A DNA stretch of 64,000 nucleotides from Coniella vitis. Taxonomy: Eukaryota > Ascomycota > Sordariomycetes > Diaporthales > Schizoparmaceae. The position numbers were made by a program, and so were the translations under genes. The notes under the pieces are model-generated. The model was not told the DNA's origin. It saw only the letters and a program-made list of their open reading frames with translations, and ran no database searches. Below, one piece after another: positions 22,083 through 34,659 of this stretch. The stretch lies in the NCBI GenBank assembly GCA_011317545.1, contig WUJK01000001.1, positions 2,027,001 to 2,091,000 on the forward strand, written 5' to 3'. Numbering within the stretch: the stretch's first letter is position 1; the number at the start of each line of letters is the position of its first letter.

Positions 22083-22446
22083 TTATACTGATGGGCTGGC
22101 AAGAATGAAGACCTGGCTGAGGACATAAACAATAAGCGGTGTTTGTTCGTTGGGGTCGGAAACATAATGGTGAGCCCCAAACTCACGCAATGCGTAGCAG
22201 AGTGTGAATATAGCAGCGCTCATGGACTGTAATCCGACAGCTTGAAGGCCTTGTAGTGACTTGAGACAGAGATGATCAGATCCAGAAACAGCGAGACAAA
22301 TATAGCACATATATAGCATACTAGCATTGGTAAACATGGAAGACAGCCGACAGGCCTTATAAGACGGCGAGAATTATAGGCGCAGTTTTTGTTGGGCTGG
22401 TAAATGTAAAGTTTTACAATACCGGCTCACCTGTCGCAGCAGTCAT
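22083..22446 (-). pseudogene. RTA1-like membrane protein fragment
   Basis: From an ATG at 22446 a short lead is followed, after an apparent intron, by TKTAPIILAVL and GLSAVFHVYQC. These resemble the first membrane segment of fungal RTA1-type lipid-translocating exporters. Further left, SMSAAIFTLCYALREFGAHHY and LIVYVLSQVFILASPS resemble a later segment of the same family. The frames do not join, the large middle part is missing and the protein ends early. I treat it as an internally deleted relic. Family assignment is from memory of the motif style and is tentative. Confidence 0.35.
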
Positions 22447-23019
22447 ATTGGATAAGAGAGAGATATAATGCCCAAGGTGGTGTAGTTGTTATGTCACCTG
22501 ATGAATTCAGAAAGGAAGCAAAGAAGGAATTGGACCACATCGTCTGCTAATATATTAGGGTTTCTTACCCGAGCCTTGAACAGCATGTATCTCATCACCT
22601 CTTGGAAGTGGAATTTGAAAATAAATCAGTCTGACTAAGGAACCATCCGAGTAGCTTACAAGGAGAGTAAGAAAGAGGATTTGACGGCAAGTACACAAAA
22701 GGCCGCCAGCCAACCGTCCCAATCAACGGTACTCACTTTGACGTTATATTCCTAGGAGTACAAGCTTGCCAAGCCACTAGCGGAGGATGACAGGGGGCTA
22801 TACCAGATATAGTAAAGACTAACTGGTCTTTGGCCTATCAGAGACTAGTATACACAGTACTTCTCGACTTCGTACTGAGGTACCTGAATCGGCTGACCTC
22901 ATCCTACACATATAAATATGACCTTCAGGCTTGGGCTGATTTGTCGAATTGCCCACCGGCGCCAACCCATCCCAACACCTGTCTGAAGGCTGAACATCTA
23001 ACTATAATACGATCACGGC
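22447..23019. other. Gene-free interval
   Basis: No supported gene; upstream flank of the regulator pseudogene. Confidence 0.4.
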
Positions 23020-24720
23020 CTCTCTAGACGGAAGAGAAGCGTCGCAATTGGCACTGCTGGGAGTGTCTCCGCCGCTCTCTGGTCTGCGGCTTCACACAGC
23101 CGTCATGCAGAAGGTGCACATCCTCTGGCGTCGAGTGTCCTGGCTACGGCCGCATAAGGCCAACTCGAATCAAATGACTGGAGCCTGTAACCAGTAATTT
23201 ACGCCCACGCAGGCGTACAAAAATTCGTCCAGGCCCAGGACTACAGCAAGTCTTGCGACACGCTCGCGACAGCGTCATTGGTTGGCACCAATGATATGTT
23301 GGGGCTAGACGTGTACCCGGGAGCTTATACTGTGTTTGAAGCAACAGGATATTTACGTGAGCCCCTGTCATAGGGTTTCTGTAAACCATGCTCCTAACGC
23401 CCTTTGACTGACTGATTGATTGACCCGAGCGCAGACAACGCCTGCAACTATGCGAGTTGGTACCCATCACCGTGCTGGGGCCCAACCCCCATGCATATCC
23501 TATTTCAGTTCCATTTTTGCGCATGGCATCCTCTTTTCCGAGCCATCTATCACTCAGCATAGTATGCGTGATCCTTGGTCCATCGAATCACTCAGTCCAT
23601 GTGTTATCTTGATCTCGTGCCCTGACCGAGAAGTTCTACCACTATCGTGGCATCATGATCCGTTCCCTCAACAACGCTCTCATTGTGGAAGGGGCGCATA
23701 TGGACAACACCCTTATTGCTGGCGTCATAGTTCTGCTTCTTGTGGACGTGAGCTAGCACGAGATCGCGTCGCGATAGACCGCAAGTACATTCTCTGGTAG
23801 TCAAGTTCACCCTACAGATTCAACATGGACTGCCACTCGCTTGGTGACGGCATCTAAAAGCATTTCAGGCTCATCGAATTGCGTGGCGGTCTTGCTTCGT
23901 TTATTGTATCCAGATATCTCCATCCAGCCTTTGTTGGTAACCATATGCTTGTACAAGCTGTATCAAACGATCTTTGGCATTGCATCAACAGGCTGACACC
24001 AATGCTGTAGCGTTTCTGTTATGAGTAGCACCATATGCCCAATCTCCGATCTAACCTTGGTCGACTTGCATAACGAAGCTATTGGTTACAAATTAGAATG
24101 CGATGCCGATTCTCCATTCCGGATGTGCCCTCCAGTGTTGTTCAGGGAGATAACAAAAATCAACTATATCAGGCGGCAAGCCAGCATTGGTAGCGACCTG
24201 GTGGCCACCGAGAGCCTATCGCATCAGGCATATGAGGTGCGCAACCGTGTGCAGAGTTTTCCCACCGAAGGATGGGCTGCTTCCAAGCCCCAACCAACCA
24301 GCGTTTCTGGGTACTCATTGGCAATATGTATCGGGCTGTCGTGGCATTCTACTGCATCCTGTCGTCGCAGAGCCTTGCCGTCTGGCCCGGCACGCCGTCT
24401 CTGCGAGTCCTGCGCAAAACATTGCGGCGGCGGCTATGGGCCATCCTCGAAGAGGTCTCCCTGTCTCCATCCCATAAGCTATTCATGCTCTGGCCGCTGG
24501 TCGCCCTCGGTGTAGAGGCGGCTAGTGCTGGCGGGCGGGTGATCCGTGCCTTCGTTGCTCGACAGCTACCCGAACTGAGCCGCTACGCCGGCACCTACTC
24601 TCCGTTGGTGGCCAAAGATGTCCTCGAGGCTTTCTGGGACTCAGGCAAACCACGTTGGGATGAGTGTTTGGACAAATCTTTTGTCTTTACAACGCAAATT
24701 GCAGTGGACGTAAGTAAGTG
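23020..24720 (+). pseudogene. Zn2Cys6 transcription factor pseudogene
   Basis: At 23055-23138 the frame encodes a complete fungal binuclear zinc cluster with spacing C-x2-C-x6-C-x6-C-x2-C-x6-C, followed by PGYG as in intact family members. Further along, 23637-23754 (FYHYRGIMIRSLNNALI) and 24272-24713 (MYRAVVAFYCILSSQSL; FVARQLPELSRYAGTYSPL; VLEAFWDSGKPRWDECL) match the fungal-specific transcription factor domain PF11951. The frame is broken by many stops, the first about ten codons after the cluster. A net frameshift near 24290 moves the C-terminal part to another frame. No ATG-led route through it is visible. Stops are not mainly of RIP type, so decay looks like ordinary mutation. The pseudogene lies 1.2 kb from the retroelement. 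Confidence 0.8.
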
Positions 24721-24805
24721 GCTTAGTACCTTCACTGTAGCTAGGTTTCAGGATAAAGACGAGGTCACCAAGCTTGCATACTTCATACATTATAGTAAGT
24801 TATAA

Positions 24806-25782
24806 ATAGCGTAAGAATAGTACCTAAGTTGGACCCCTCACATCCAATATTTCAAACCTTTGGTATAGTTCAGCTTAAAGGCTATTTACAAGTTACGATG
24901 ATACAACACCAAATGGAATCAGGCATCAAACCTTTCATGACAAATTGGATCGGTTGAGTACTTGGCTCCAACCCTAGATGAAGAAGCTCATCTCAGGTCA
25001 TCAAAGATGATTATTCTTTTCCTTCTGCTTTCTGCGTTCTTTCTTTCTTCTTCCCCTGATTTTATTAGATCTATACTCCCCCACCGTACGCAGAATTAGA
25101 ACGAGCACACGGTATGATTTCTCCATATGAATCTGCTACCTCGATATAACTCCAATTTAATCACACGTACTAAAACACTAAAAGACTCCCAATAGCCCAG
25201 GATTTACACGATGAAATTTCACAGACTCCGTCGAACGATATGCGTAGATCATGGCAGAGGTATTCACCAATTCAGTCCGGAGTTCTCAACAATTCTTTTG
25301 AGTTTGATTGACTGCGCTGAGCCTACGAATAGAATCCCACCCACCGCAGGGTACAATCAACATATTTCGAATTTCCACCCGTATTTGATGATATATTAGT
25401 CGTTCCAGTCCAACAGAATCATCATGCGGGAACAACTACATTGGGGGCCAAACCAGCCTGCCTACGAGGTGTGGAACATGAAATCTCTACAAACTAACCA
25501 AAAGAACTGCTCACCACAAATCCTGTATTACTGTGTACTATGCTTCATGTGATCAACAGCTTACGCCCGCTTGCTTACTGCACTATGTAGCCCGTTGAGA
25601 GACTGTCTCTAGCCTTGCCGCGGGGTAGACAAGGCAAATAAACCATGCGGAGGGATGGTAGAGCGCTTGACACTGCAGGAAAAGGACACCCACCCCCTTA
25701 CATGCAAAGCTCTGCCCCCTCACATGAAATCACCCAACATGGTGGTTCTCGTGCCACACTACTATGCAAAGGTAATGTGCTG
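24806..25782. other. Gene-free interval
   Basis: No supported gene. Short frames lack domains and splice signals. Confidence 0.45.

Positions 25783-25824
<42 letters not shown>
25783..25824. repeat. (CCAG)n microsatellite
   Basis: About ten tandem CCAG units, roughly 180 bp upstream of the ATG at 26001. A run of ten C follows at about 25928-25937. Confidence 0.95.
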
Positions 25825-25826
<2 letters not shown>

Positions 25827-26000
25827 TAAGACAAGGCAACTCATCGTGTCCCTTCCTCGATGCGCCAAGGATCCTCAAGACGCAGTCCCAAGCAAGTGAG
25901 CACTCAAACTTGTACACAGAACATAACCCCCCCCCCCCAAAAGCAGGCCTCTCTCCTTCTTCTTCTCTTCTCTTTTTCCCCTTCTTCCTCCCCACATGAC

Positions 26001-26585
26001 ATGCCGCTGCCGAGCATCACGCGCGACGCCGACATGGGCCACTGGCGTCTACACGCCGTGTCCAAAGACGACCCCACCACCATCGTCATTGCGCGCAACC
26101 ACTCGCAGTCCGAGGTGCGCGACGCCACGCTGCTCCTCTCCACCCACCAGACGCACGAGGTCTGGCCCGGCGGCGGCGGCGGCGTCTACATCGGCGAGCG
26201 CCTGCGGCCCATCGAGGTGCAGATCACCACCGCCACGGGCCAAACGGCCATTGTCCTGCTGCACCGCACCAGCGGGCCCCGCGAGCGGCTCGTCGTCAGC
26301 GGGCATATCGAGGCGGGGCGGTCGTGCGAGTATGGGTGGGTGGACCTCGAGCGGGGCAGACCGTATGGGGGCAACATGACGCGCAAGCTGAGGATTCATG
26401 TCGGGAGGGACGGGGTGCTGAAGGTCGTTGCGCTGGCGAATTTTGCGTTTTTGAGGGAGCCGCCGCAGGATGGGCTGGCTGTTGGTGGTGGTGGTGATGC
26501 GAGTCGACCGGAGGAGGTTGCCGAGCTGGAGTTTAGGATTCCAATGTTTGCGAGGCCGCCGAGTTATGAAGCTGTTGTGGCGTGA
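26001..26585 (+). CDS. Small orphan protein ending in PPSY
   Basis: Single exon, 194 residues. I choose the ATG at 26001, which opens the long frame with ordered beta-type sequence. Another ATG only five bases upstream (25996) opens a compositional shadow frame rich in Arg/Pro/Thr. Features are a glycine run (GGGGG near residue 54), an alternating hydrophobic pattern (VQITTATGQTAIVLLHR, RKLRIHVGRDGVLKVVALANF) suggesting a beta-sandwich, and a C-terminal PPSYEAVVA with a PPxY motif. There is no signal peptide and no membrane segment. I do not recognise the family. The PPxY end could bind a WW-domain ubiquitin ligase, as arrestin-related adaptors do, but the arrestin fold is not evident. Confidence 0.6.
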   Translation: MPLPSITRDADMGHWRLHAVSKDDPTTIVIARNHSQSEVRDATLLLSTHQTHEVWPGGGGGVYIGERLRPIEVQITTATGQTAIVLLHRTSGPRERLVVSGHIEAGRSCEYGWVDLERGRPYGGNMTRKLRIHVGRDGVLKVVALANFAFLREPPQDGLAVGGGGDASRPEEVAELEFRIPMFARPPSYEAVVA

Positions 26586-27233
26586 GCAGAAGATAAGATG
26601 GACAAAAGGCTTTGTGAAGGGGGTGGCTTGGAGTGCTGGAATTTACCGAGTGTAGTCCGATGTTGTTCAGTTTCAATGGAAGGATGAGTGACGATGTTTC
26701 GGCTCGCGCATTTACTTCATGATATATGATCAACGGAACCTGGCAAAAGGGGATACACCCTCACACAGAAGCACTCATGACATCAATCATTGACACGAAA
26801 TGGAACACTTCCATAAAGACTGGCAAAAGGAATAGTCACACCAAGCTTCTTTGCCTTACTGAAGTCCCAGACAAGTAAGATGCTGCCCGTATAGGGCTGC
26901 ATAAGCGTGTACACGAGGAGAATATGATATGCGCCAGCGCCAAATTCAAAGTGATACGCTGCCATTGTCTCTTCATTCGATAGATATAGATGGCTCGCAA
27001 GAAACCATGTTCGGGCACCAGACGTCTTTGCTGTATACATGCTTAAAGGGTAGTCCCCTTTCCTGAACTTCAGACACGGGAGTCGATATCTTTTGAGTTA
27101 TGTCCACGCCAAATCAAATGAGCCACCAGCCTTGCGGCGTCAACAAAGTCTTATTCTTATGACAGGACAAAGAAAGGAAGAATAACCTCCCAACCACAGA
27201 AAGGACAGCAAACGATGCCTCCTTCAATCCATC
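26586..27233. other. Intergenic between convergent genes
   Basis: 3' regions of the orphan gene and of the TFIIIC gene. No gene seen. Confidence 0.5.
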
Positions 27234-30200
27234 TCAAAACATGCGGTAGTTGCCCCTGTGTCGAGACTTACCCTGGGGCCACATTGCATACTGGTCCTTG
27301 GTCCGACGGCGGTCACCATCATTCAAGGCGTCTCCATTGCCATTGCCAGTGCCATGGCCGTTCCCCGCCTCATCATCAGCGCCGGCCGCCTCACCACTTG
27401 TACCGTTGTCCAGCATCGCCACCCCCAGAACAAGCCACCACCACTCCAGCACCGTAGCCGCACCACCAGAAACCGTAGTCTCAGCCAACAAGCCCTGCTC
27501 GAGTCCCCATTCCCGCACAAGACCAACCTCAAACTCCTCAAAAACGGGCGTCAAGGCCTGCACCACGAAGGTATCCGTCATGGCGCCCCGCGTCGCAAGC
27601 ACAAACAACACTCCCGCCAACATCTTGAACCACCTGCCCCGGTCCGGTCGGCCAAAGAAGTCACACCACATGGGCAGTTTGCCGTCGGGTGTCGCTGTGG
27701 GGATGTTGTCACGGTGCAAAGCGGTCTGCAAGACTGGTATGTCTCCGTTATACAGGTAATCCGCCGTGGGGACTACCTGCAAATCAAAGCGATAGTAGGA
27801 TTTGGGGAACTTGCGCGATTCATAGAATCCCGGCTGGAATCCAAAGGGAATCTCAAGTCGCTTGACGGGCTCGATGCGCACCCGCCCGTGCGCTTGTAGG
27901 TTGAAAGCTGCCATGACCATGCCATCCTCGGTGCGCCAGGGAATTTCGACTGCCTCGCCCCGTCGGAAGGCCGCGTCCAGCCGTAGCTTGAACTCGGCCG
28001 CCACAGTGAACTTGTCTTCGTTGGAGAACCTGTTAAGCGTGTGCAAAAAGTGCTCGTTCAGCTTGTATGGGCGGCCGGCGGTCAGGGCAGTCGTCTTTTG
28101 CTTGACGGCGATCCGGCGGTGCTCAAGGTTGCAAATAGTTGTTTCCAGGAGGTCGCTGACTTGTTGCGCGGTCCGCGTGCCGTTGCGACTGAGCACAAGG
28201 AACTTGTCTCTGATTTCGTATGGCGTATACTCGTCTGCGTCGGTGCAGCACAGTGCGCGCACCCAGGATCGCGCAATGATAGTGTCGTTATCCACCTTAT
28301 CCCCCTGCGGCTCAAGCAGCGCGGAGGCAGGCTCGGAGGTGCTGTCTTGGAACTTGTTGAAGACGGATCTCTGCCAGTTGTGGTACATCTCTCGCCAGTC
28401 GAGGTCCGCCTTATTAACATTGACCAGCTCGAGGTTTTGATCAAAGTACTCCCTGCTAGCTGGCAGCTCGAGACCTTCTCTGGCTACTAATGCAAGTGTC
28501 CACTTGATGAGGCGTAGCCAGTCGTAGTCCAGGGGGTTCTCAAAGTTGAAGGGCGGCAAGTTGCCTTGCTCATACGCATCGAGAAACTCTTCTTGAAACT
28601 TTGAGAACAAAGTGGAGATGAAGCCTTCGCGCTCTTTCTTAATCATCGCCCAAAACTTGCGCAGGTTGGACAGCTTGGACTCTGGAAAGATCCTCATCAT
28701 GAGACCCCAATCCATGGCCTTATTGATTCCTCCAGTCAGAGTCGACACTGCCACATAAGCTGCAATGCGCGTGTCCTCGGCCCTCCAGTCGACGCCCAGA
28801 TATTCCTGGCCCTTGCTCCGGAAGTAATCGCTTGGCTGCTGTGGGTACGGTGTCAGCTCGCGCTGCACCTTGACCTCGTGTACGTTGGGATCCCTCTGAG
28901 GTCTCCTGCTGTTGGGCTGCCTGGGGGCCGAAGGATCAGCTCGTGGTCTGGTCTGCGGTCTACCACGCCCTTGTGGCTCCTCCGAGGCTACAGTGGGGAT
29001 GATGCCGAATTTCAGAGTCACGTCAACGTCGTCGTCCTGTAGCATCTCGTACGGAATCGTTTCGAGCGTCCATTCATTTTCGTCGAGCCATTGCGTCTGG
29101 ATAGGCGCCATGTTGCAAACCTGTTCCGTTGCTGACAAGTTGATGAAGACGTAATTGGGTACGATAGAGCCAGACATGTATCTGGTTCCTTGCTCTGACA
29201 GCTCCCATGCTCGACATCCATCCACCTGTGTACAGAAGTCTCTATACAATGGATCTGCCCAAGTCTCAGTCTTGTAGTGGCTAGTGATCCTGTGTGCCAT
29301 TTGTTCCATGCTCTGTGGTAAGTTCTCCATCAGCATGTCGACCTGTCCAGGCAGCCAGCCTTTCATGGTGAAACTGGAATCGTTTTTCTCGAACCACCTA
29401 AGCGGTACACTTGGCCAGACGCCTTTGCCGTTGGAAGGTAGTTGGAGGATCTCGCGGAACGATGCTTGCTCGGATGTTTGCAATGCATCATCATGGTTCT
29501 CGCCTCCAGCTTCAGCTTCAGGCTCATGGGGTGGCGAGGTTGCACTGCCGTCTTGTACGGGTCCGAAAGCAGGCACTGGCACGTAATCGTCCTCCAGCTG
29601 CGTGTTTGGCGCAAGGAACTGGATCTCGGTGGCGGGAAAGTGGTTACTAACACTTGGCCCAGCTGTATTGGAGAAGAAAGAGGGAGGCAAAGACCAGAGA
29701 CCTGGATTTTCCGGATGTTTTCCGTCCATCCTCAGCTTGTGCGGCTCCAGAATATAGTCATCTTCCGAATCATCATCGCGGGGCTTGCGTCCACGTCTGC
29801 GCTTCTTTGGCAGTAAGGCAAGAATCTCCTCGTCAACCTCGGGATATTTGAGTTTACGACGGCGGATTATGGACGAAGAGCCAGACTTGTGGCGCTTCCT
29901 GGGGCGCTCGTCATTTTCTTCGTCCCCAGAGTCGATGCGACTCCCACGACTGCGCCACGTAGGACGCACGCCGGCTATGCCTTGTTCTGCGTAGAAGGGC
30001 GCAGTGAGCTCTGCAACAGTCTCGGGAAGCTTGTCATCCCGCCGGCCCTGTCCCTTGCTGCGCTTCTTCTGGGGCCGCTCTAGCTCTCGGAAGTGGATCT
30101 TTTCTTCTTCCGAAGGGTCAAACGGAGGTGGGATATACATCTCTGGGTCTGCATTCTTGATCCTCTCTTTCAGATCAATGACCAAGGGATGTGTGACACC

Positions 30201-33200
30201 AATTTCAGGCTGCATGATGAGATTGATCGACTTCCACCTGCCGCGTGGTCGGATAGCTACCGTCGCCTGCTTGAGGACGCCCACACTGGCGAGTATGGTG
30301 ACCGCGCGTGTACATCCGGACGGAGATGGATAGGGCGGTGCCTCAAACGTTTCTATGTATACCTTGAGTACCGCCCAAAACAAGGGCGTGTCTGTAGGAA
30401 ACACTCCGTTGATGTCGAGCAAATACTTGATAATTTCTTGAATCCTGTTGGTACGCAGCGGAAGTGCTTTGTCAATAGTCTCAGTGTGGCTGTCGGCCGT
30501 GTAGTCCTCGATGGGCATCCTGAATAGCGGAATGCCGTTGGCGCCAAGCTCTGCTGGTCGACTCACTTGTACCAAGTGAGAGTCCTGCAATGATGGTGGT
30601 GGATACTCGCTTTGCATGTCGGATAGCGGCTGGCCCGTGATTACTCTTTCCGGCCCTCCAGATGATGATGTTGGTCGTGTCTTAGACAGAGTAGGATTGT
30701 CGTTGGGTACATCGTCTGACGCAGTGACAGGAGTGAATGCGTTCAATCCTTCCATAGGATACTGATTGTCGTGACATTGCGAATGGTTCATCAAATATGG
30801 ATAGGATTGTGATTGGCTTTGATCGTAGTTTATAATCTCGGGTGCCTTCTGACTAGGCGCGGGTGGTACATCCACGGAAACAGTCTTCCGCAAGACTGGT
30901 GTTTCGAAGCTCTCGACAGGCTGCTCCGTCCTTGGCTGAATTTGTTTAAGATAAGGCAGATCTTCATCGTTGTCCTCCGGTGTAGATGCAGCCCTGTCTG
31001 GGCGAGGGACAGTTGACTGGGGGCTCTCTTCTCTCGTCGCTTTCAGTTGGGGAGGATCAACAGGCTTCGCGACCGCGGTCTCCTTAGCCACAGCTTCGGA
31101 AGCTTGTACTCCACGGGGGACTCTTGCAGAGGCGCCCAGACGTTTGATTTGGAGCATGGTACGTTGTTTAAGCACCGGCCGTTCATCCCTCTCGGCATCG
31201 GTCTCCGCAGATTCTGGCAAGATTAAAGCAGCTTTTCCAGAAATCTTGCGTTGACTCCGCTTTGGTGATGCATCAGAGTCGATGCTCTGTTTGGAACCAC
31301 CACCTTCTTGCGCACTGCCTCCAGAAGGGCCGAAATCGGGCATGACACCAGCGAGAACGGCTTTCTTCAAGGGCTGGCGAGGCTTCTGCAACGCCTCCAA
31401 CTCTTCTGGATGTTCAGCATAGTAAGGATTGCAAAGATTTCTGCCCTTTTTGAGATGATAGTCGAGCCCATTGTCGTTTAGCCATTCACCACCGCATTTC
31501 TCACAGACCCACTTCGTCACCTGGGAGTTTTTGCCCTTTTTAGGCTTCTTTGCACGGCCTGGAGCATTCTTTTTGGCTTTGGTATCTGCAGGAGGCATCT
31601 TGGTCTCGTCCGGGACGGGGTCTTCGTCGACAGTGGTCGACTTGGCTGTCCCCGCAATCAGATGTTGCACACCAATCATTTGGGACTCAGGTTGAGCATC
31701 GACATCCATGGAATCCTCTAACTGCTCGGGTACAGCATTCGCTGGGGCAGCTCGTATTTCAGAAATTCCGTCCGTCTGATCCTTGACCACTCCTTCGATA
31801 GAAGCTGTTGTCATGGCCTGCGAACGTTCGGGTGTCACTGATACAACATGTTGCTTCTTGCGAGGGGGTTTCCGCGCAACTTTTGCAGAACGGACTGCGC
31901 GTTTTGGTGGTTTAGGGTAGTCTGTCCAACCCGGCAAGAAATCGGGATCCTTCAGCTTGTCTGACCTGAAAATTAGGACGATCGAATTCCTAGGCCGCCC
32001 CTTCTTGTGTGTAGCTTTAGCTCGATTCAGAGATCCCGGTTCGCCCAAGTACACGCCAGGACTACTTCGATCCTGTTCCAGCTCGTTGGACTCGCCACCA
32101 TATGCACCATCATGTAGGCCGGCCGGAGACCTTCTTGTTCCCGAGCGGCCACCCGGTTGCTCGGCGTCGAGGTCTTCCTCAAGGAATGCCAGGTATGAGA
32201 CTTGTTGCGCAGCTTTGCGCTTCTTCGAAGGTCTTCCGGTCGCCTGATTTGTTGCTTCTTCTTGTGGCTGGTCTGCTGAGGGTACTTCTGCCGCGGCGTT
32301 CGCTGAGCTATTCGCTGCGGTATCTTCTGGTGCTTGATTCGTTGCCTTCACGGATGCCTCTGTGGTGTCGACTTCGGTTGTATTCTGGGCGGCTTTCCGT
32401 CGCACAGTAGCCGCCCTTTTGACCTTCTTTGGTCGCCCCAAACGACGTGGTACGTCCTCGACAGGGGCGTTTGCCTCTGATTCACCATCAACAACAGAAT
32501 TGGGCAATTGTCGTTTGTTGTATGGGCGCTTTGATTTGAGTGGCATTTGAGGGGCCATTCGGACCAAGTCAGTCAGACCTGACGCCCTTTCCTCAAAGGC
32601 AGAGGCATCGACCGGCATAAAACCAAACGAATCGCTACCCATCGCCAGGCCGCTCTGAGCAGCGCTATCCACTGTCGCGGCCAACGCTGGATCGATAGCA
32701 AATCCTCCTGACTGGGAATTGGTACCGGTTGGGTCCGGATTGCTCGCTCCAGCACAGGTGAAGGTGAACGCTTTCGACCTACCACCAGTGCGAACTGGCT
32801 CAAAGTACATTTGGAACTCTGTCAGCGTCTCGGGTTGTATGCCAGGCTCTGAGCAGTTCTTGAGGTGCCTATGAAAGTAGTGGTAGAAAGCGGAACTGGC
32901 GATGGCTCTGCAAAGCTCCTGTGCCGTGTATCCCTCGGCACCCCCAGTGAAGATGTACTCAGAAATCGTGTTGGCCAGAGGCTTGTCGGGATTCCAAAGT
33001 GCCAGCGAAGGTCTTGGTGGGCTTCTGTTTCTCTTCATAAGGAAGCGAAGTCTTTGCAGGCCCTTTTTGGTCAGCTTTGTGTCCTTGCTTTGCTTGAGGT
33101 TTTGCTTGATGAGCTTGTTCTTTCTTTTCTTCTTCTTGAACTTCATCATTCGGCTCTTTCCGTCCTCAAGAGATGATGACTTCTTGCCTGTGGCGAGCAG

Positions 33201-34659
33201 CATACGCCATTCTTTATCTGTGGGTTCCCGCACAAACTTGACACAATCCTTGAAGACAAAATTGTGGCCGACAAAAGTCGCAGCAACATAGCTGATGTAG
33301 TCTTCGGCGTCGAAACGGCGGAGCATCCTAGACATGACCTTCATCTGCCACCTCAAACCTACAACGCCAAGCTTCTTCTTTAGGTCTCGCACACGCAAAA
33401 CGCCCCAAGCCTTGATGAGGGCAAGAATTGTGTGTCCCAACGCCATGTAAGCGATCTCCTCGGTCCCTTGCTTATTCTTGTTATCAACCCACTGATGCAT
33501 CCAAGGCACGGGTTCCATGTCCCTGGTCAAAACCTCGGGCGACATGTCCAACCCTTGAAGAGGATTGGCAGGGCCTGGGAGCTCTGGCGCAAACTTGGCT
33601 AGCCAAAGCTTGCTCGTCTTCGAGCCACGCGTCATATGTGTCCGTTTCGCGATATAGCCCTTTGCAGCCAGGAAGTCTGTCCGCCGGGGAACGGAGCGCT
33701 TATCTTGCCCAGTCACACGACCCAAGTCACCCTGCAGAATGCCGTCCTCTCCAGAAGACCCAATAGCAACGAGGGCTTGCCATTCCAAGGCTGGTACACG
33801 TCTGTAGTCGATGCCATGGCCAGTGAGGGCTTTCCACACCATCTCAATTGGAACGTAGAGACGGGGACGCCAGCGGGGAAGTCTTGGGCGTTTTGGCGCA
33901 TCGGTGGCGGTGCAATCGGGCTGCGGTTGTGGCTGCGGCTGCTTCTGCTTCTTCACCCTCTTGGTGCCTTTGGTGGAAGCTGCCTGACCCTCTCCGGGAC
34001 GCTCTTCGGGAAGAGACATCAACTCGTCGAAGGAGAGGTCTCTCCACTCGTCATCACGGCCCACGCTGATCTGATCCGCAGCGATTACGAAGGGCCAGAT
34101 GAGGCGCCCGACTTTCAGCTCAGCATCGTTTGGTTTGGTCTTGGCAACAGAGCCCATGGGGTCGACGGCTGCTTCACCGCTGCTGTACATAACTCCATCG
34201 TCATCTTGCTCGGTCTGGCTGTCCTTGGCGGCTGCTTCTTGGTCCGACGGGACGCGTCCATCTTCTGCATCCTTGTTGTATCTCCTCGATGCTGTAAGAA
34301 GATCTGATATTTGACAGCCTGCGTACAGTGTTAATTTTCCAATCTTTACAGTGGAGACACGTTCCAGTGTATGGCTGAGAATGACTGCAGCCACGCGAGG
34401 GCAAAATTTCTGAGATTTCATAGGAATCCGCCTCTGCTACTGCAATCTTCAAGCGCCCACTTCAACACACCACATTTTCTTCCGCCGGTACAAAATCCAC
34501 CAAGAAACATTTTGTCCGTCGAATTTTCAACACTTCACAATGAAACTTGACGGATTACAGGATTAAAAAAAAAAAAAAAAAAAAACAAGACTTACCATTG
34601 CCATGGTAGGAGACCTCGTCGACGAGTCGGTCAATCAACTCGTCCAGTCCCTGCGCCAT
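27234..34659 (-). CDS. tfc3: TFIIIC B-block-binding subunit (Tfc3-like)
   Basis: Exon 1 is 34596-34659 (ATG at 34659, 21 codons plus one base) and exon 2 is 27234-34318. The 277-nt intron (GTAAGT...CAG) contains a 21-base T tract in sense. Splicing joins YHGN to GCQISDLL, the expected N-terminal wing of this family, and gives about 2382 residues. The B-block domain (PF04182-like winged helix) lies near 176-247 (PIEMVWKALTGHGIDYRRVP; GDLGRVTGQDKRSVPRRTDFLAAKGYI). The disordered middle carries AT-hook-like GRPKK/GRPSKK/KGRPR motifs. A C2H2-type finger (CEKCGGEWLNDNGLDYHLKK) lies near 957-985. The subunit recognises the internal B box of tRNA genes in the nucleus and recruits TFIIIB for Pol III. 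A GTAAGT near 27271 leaves open a short extra 3' exon. Confidence 0.9.
34565..34585. repeat. 21-base poly-A tract (T in tfc3 intron)
   Basis: Uninterrupted A run inside intron 1 of the TFIIIC gene, shortly after its 5' splice site in sense orientation (U tract). Confidence 0.9.
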
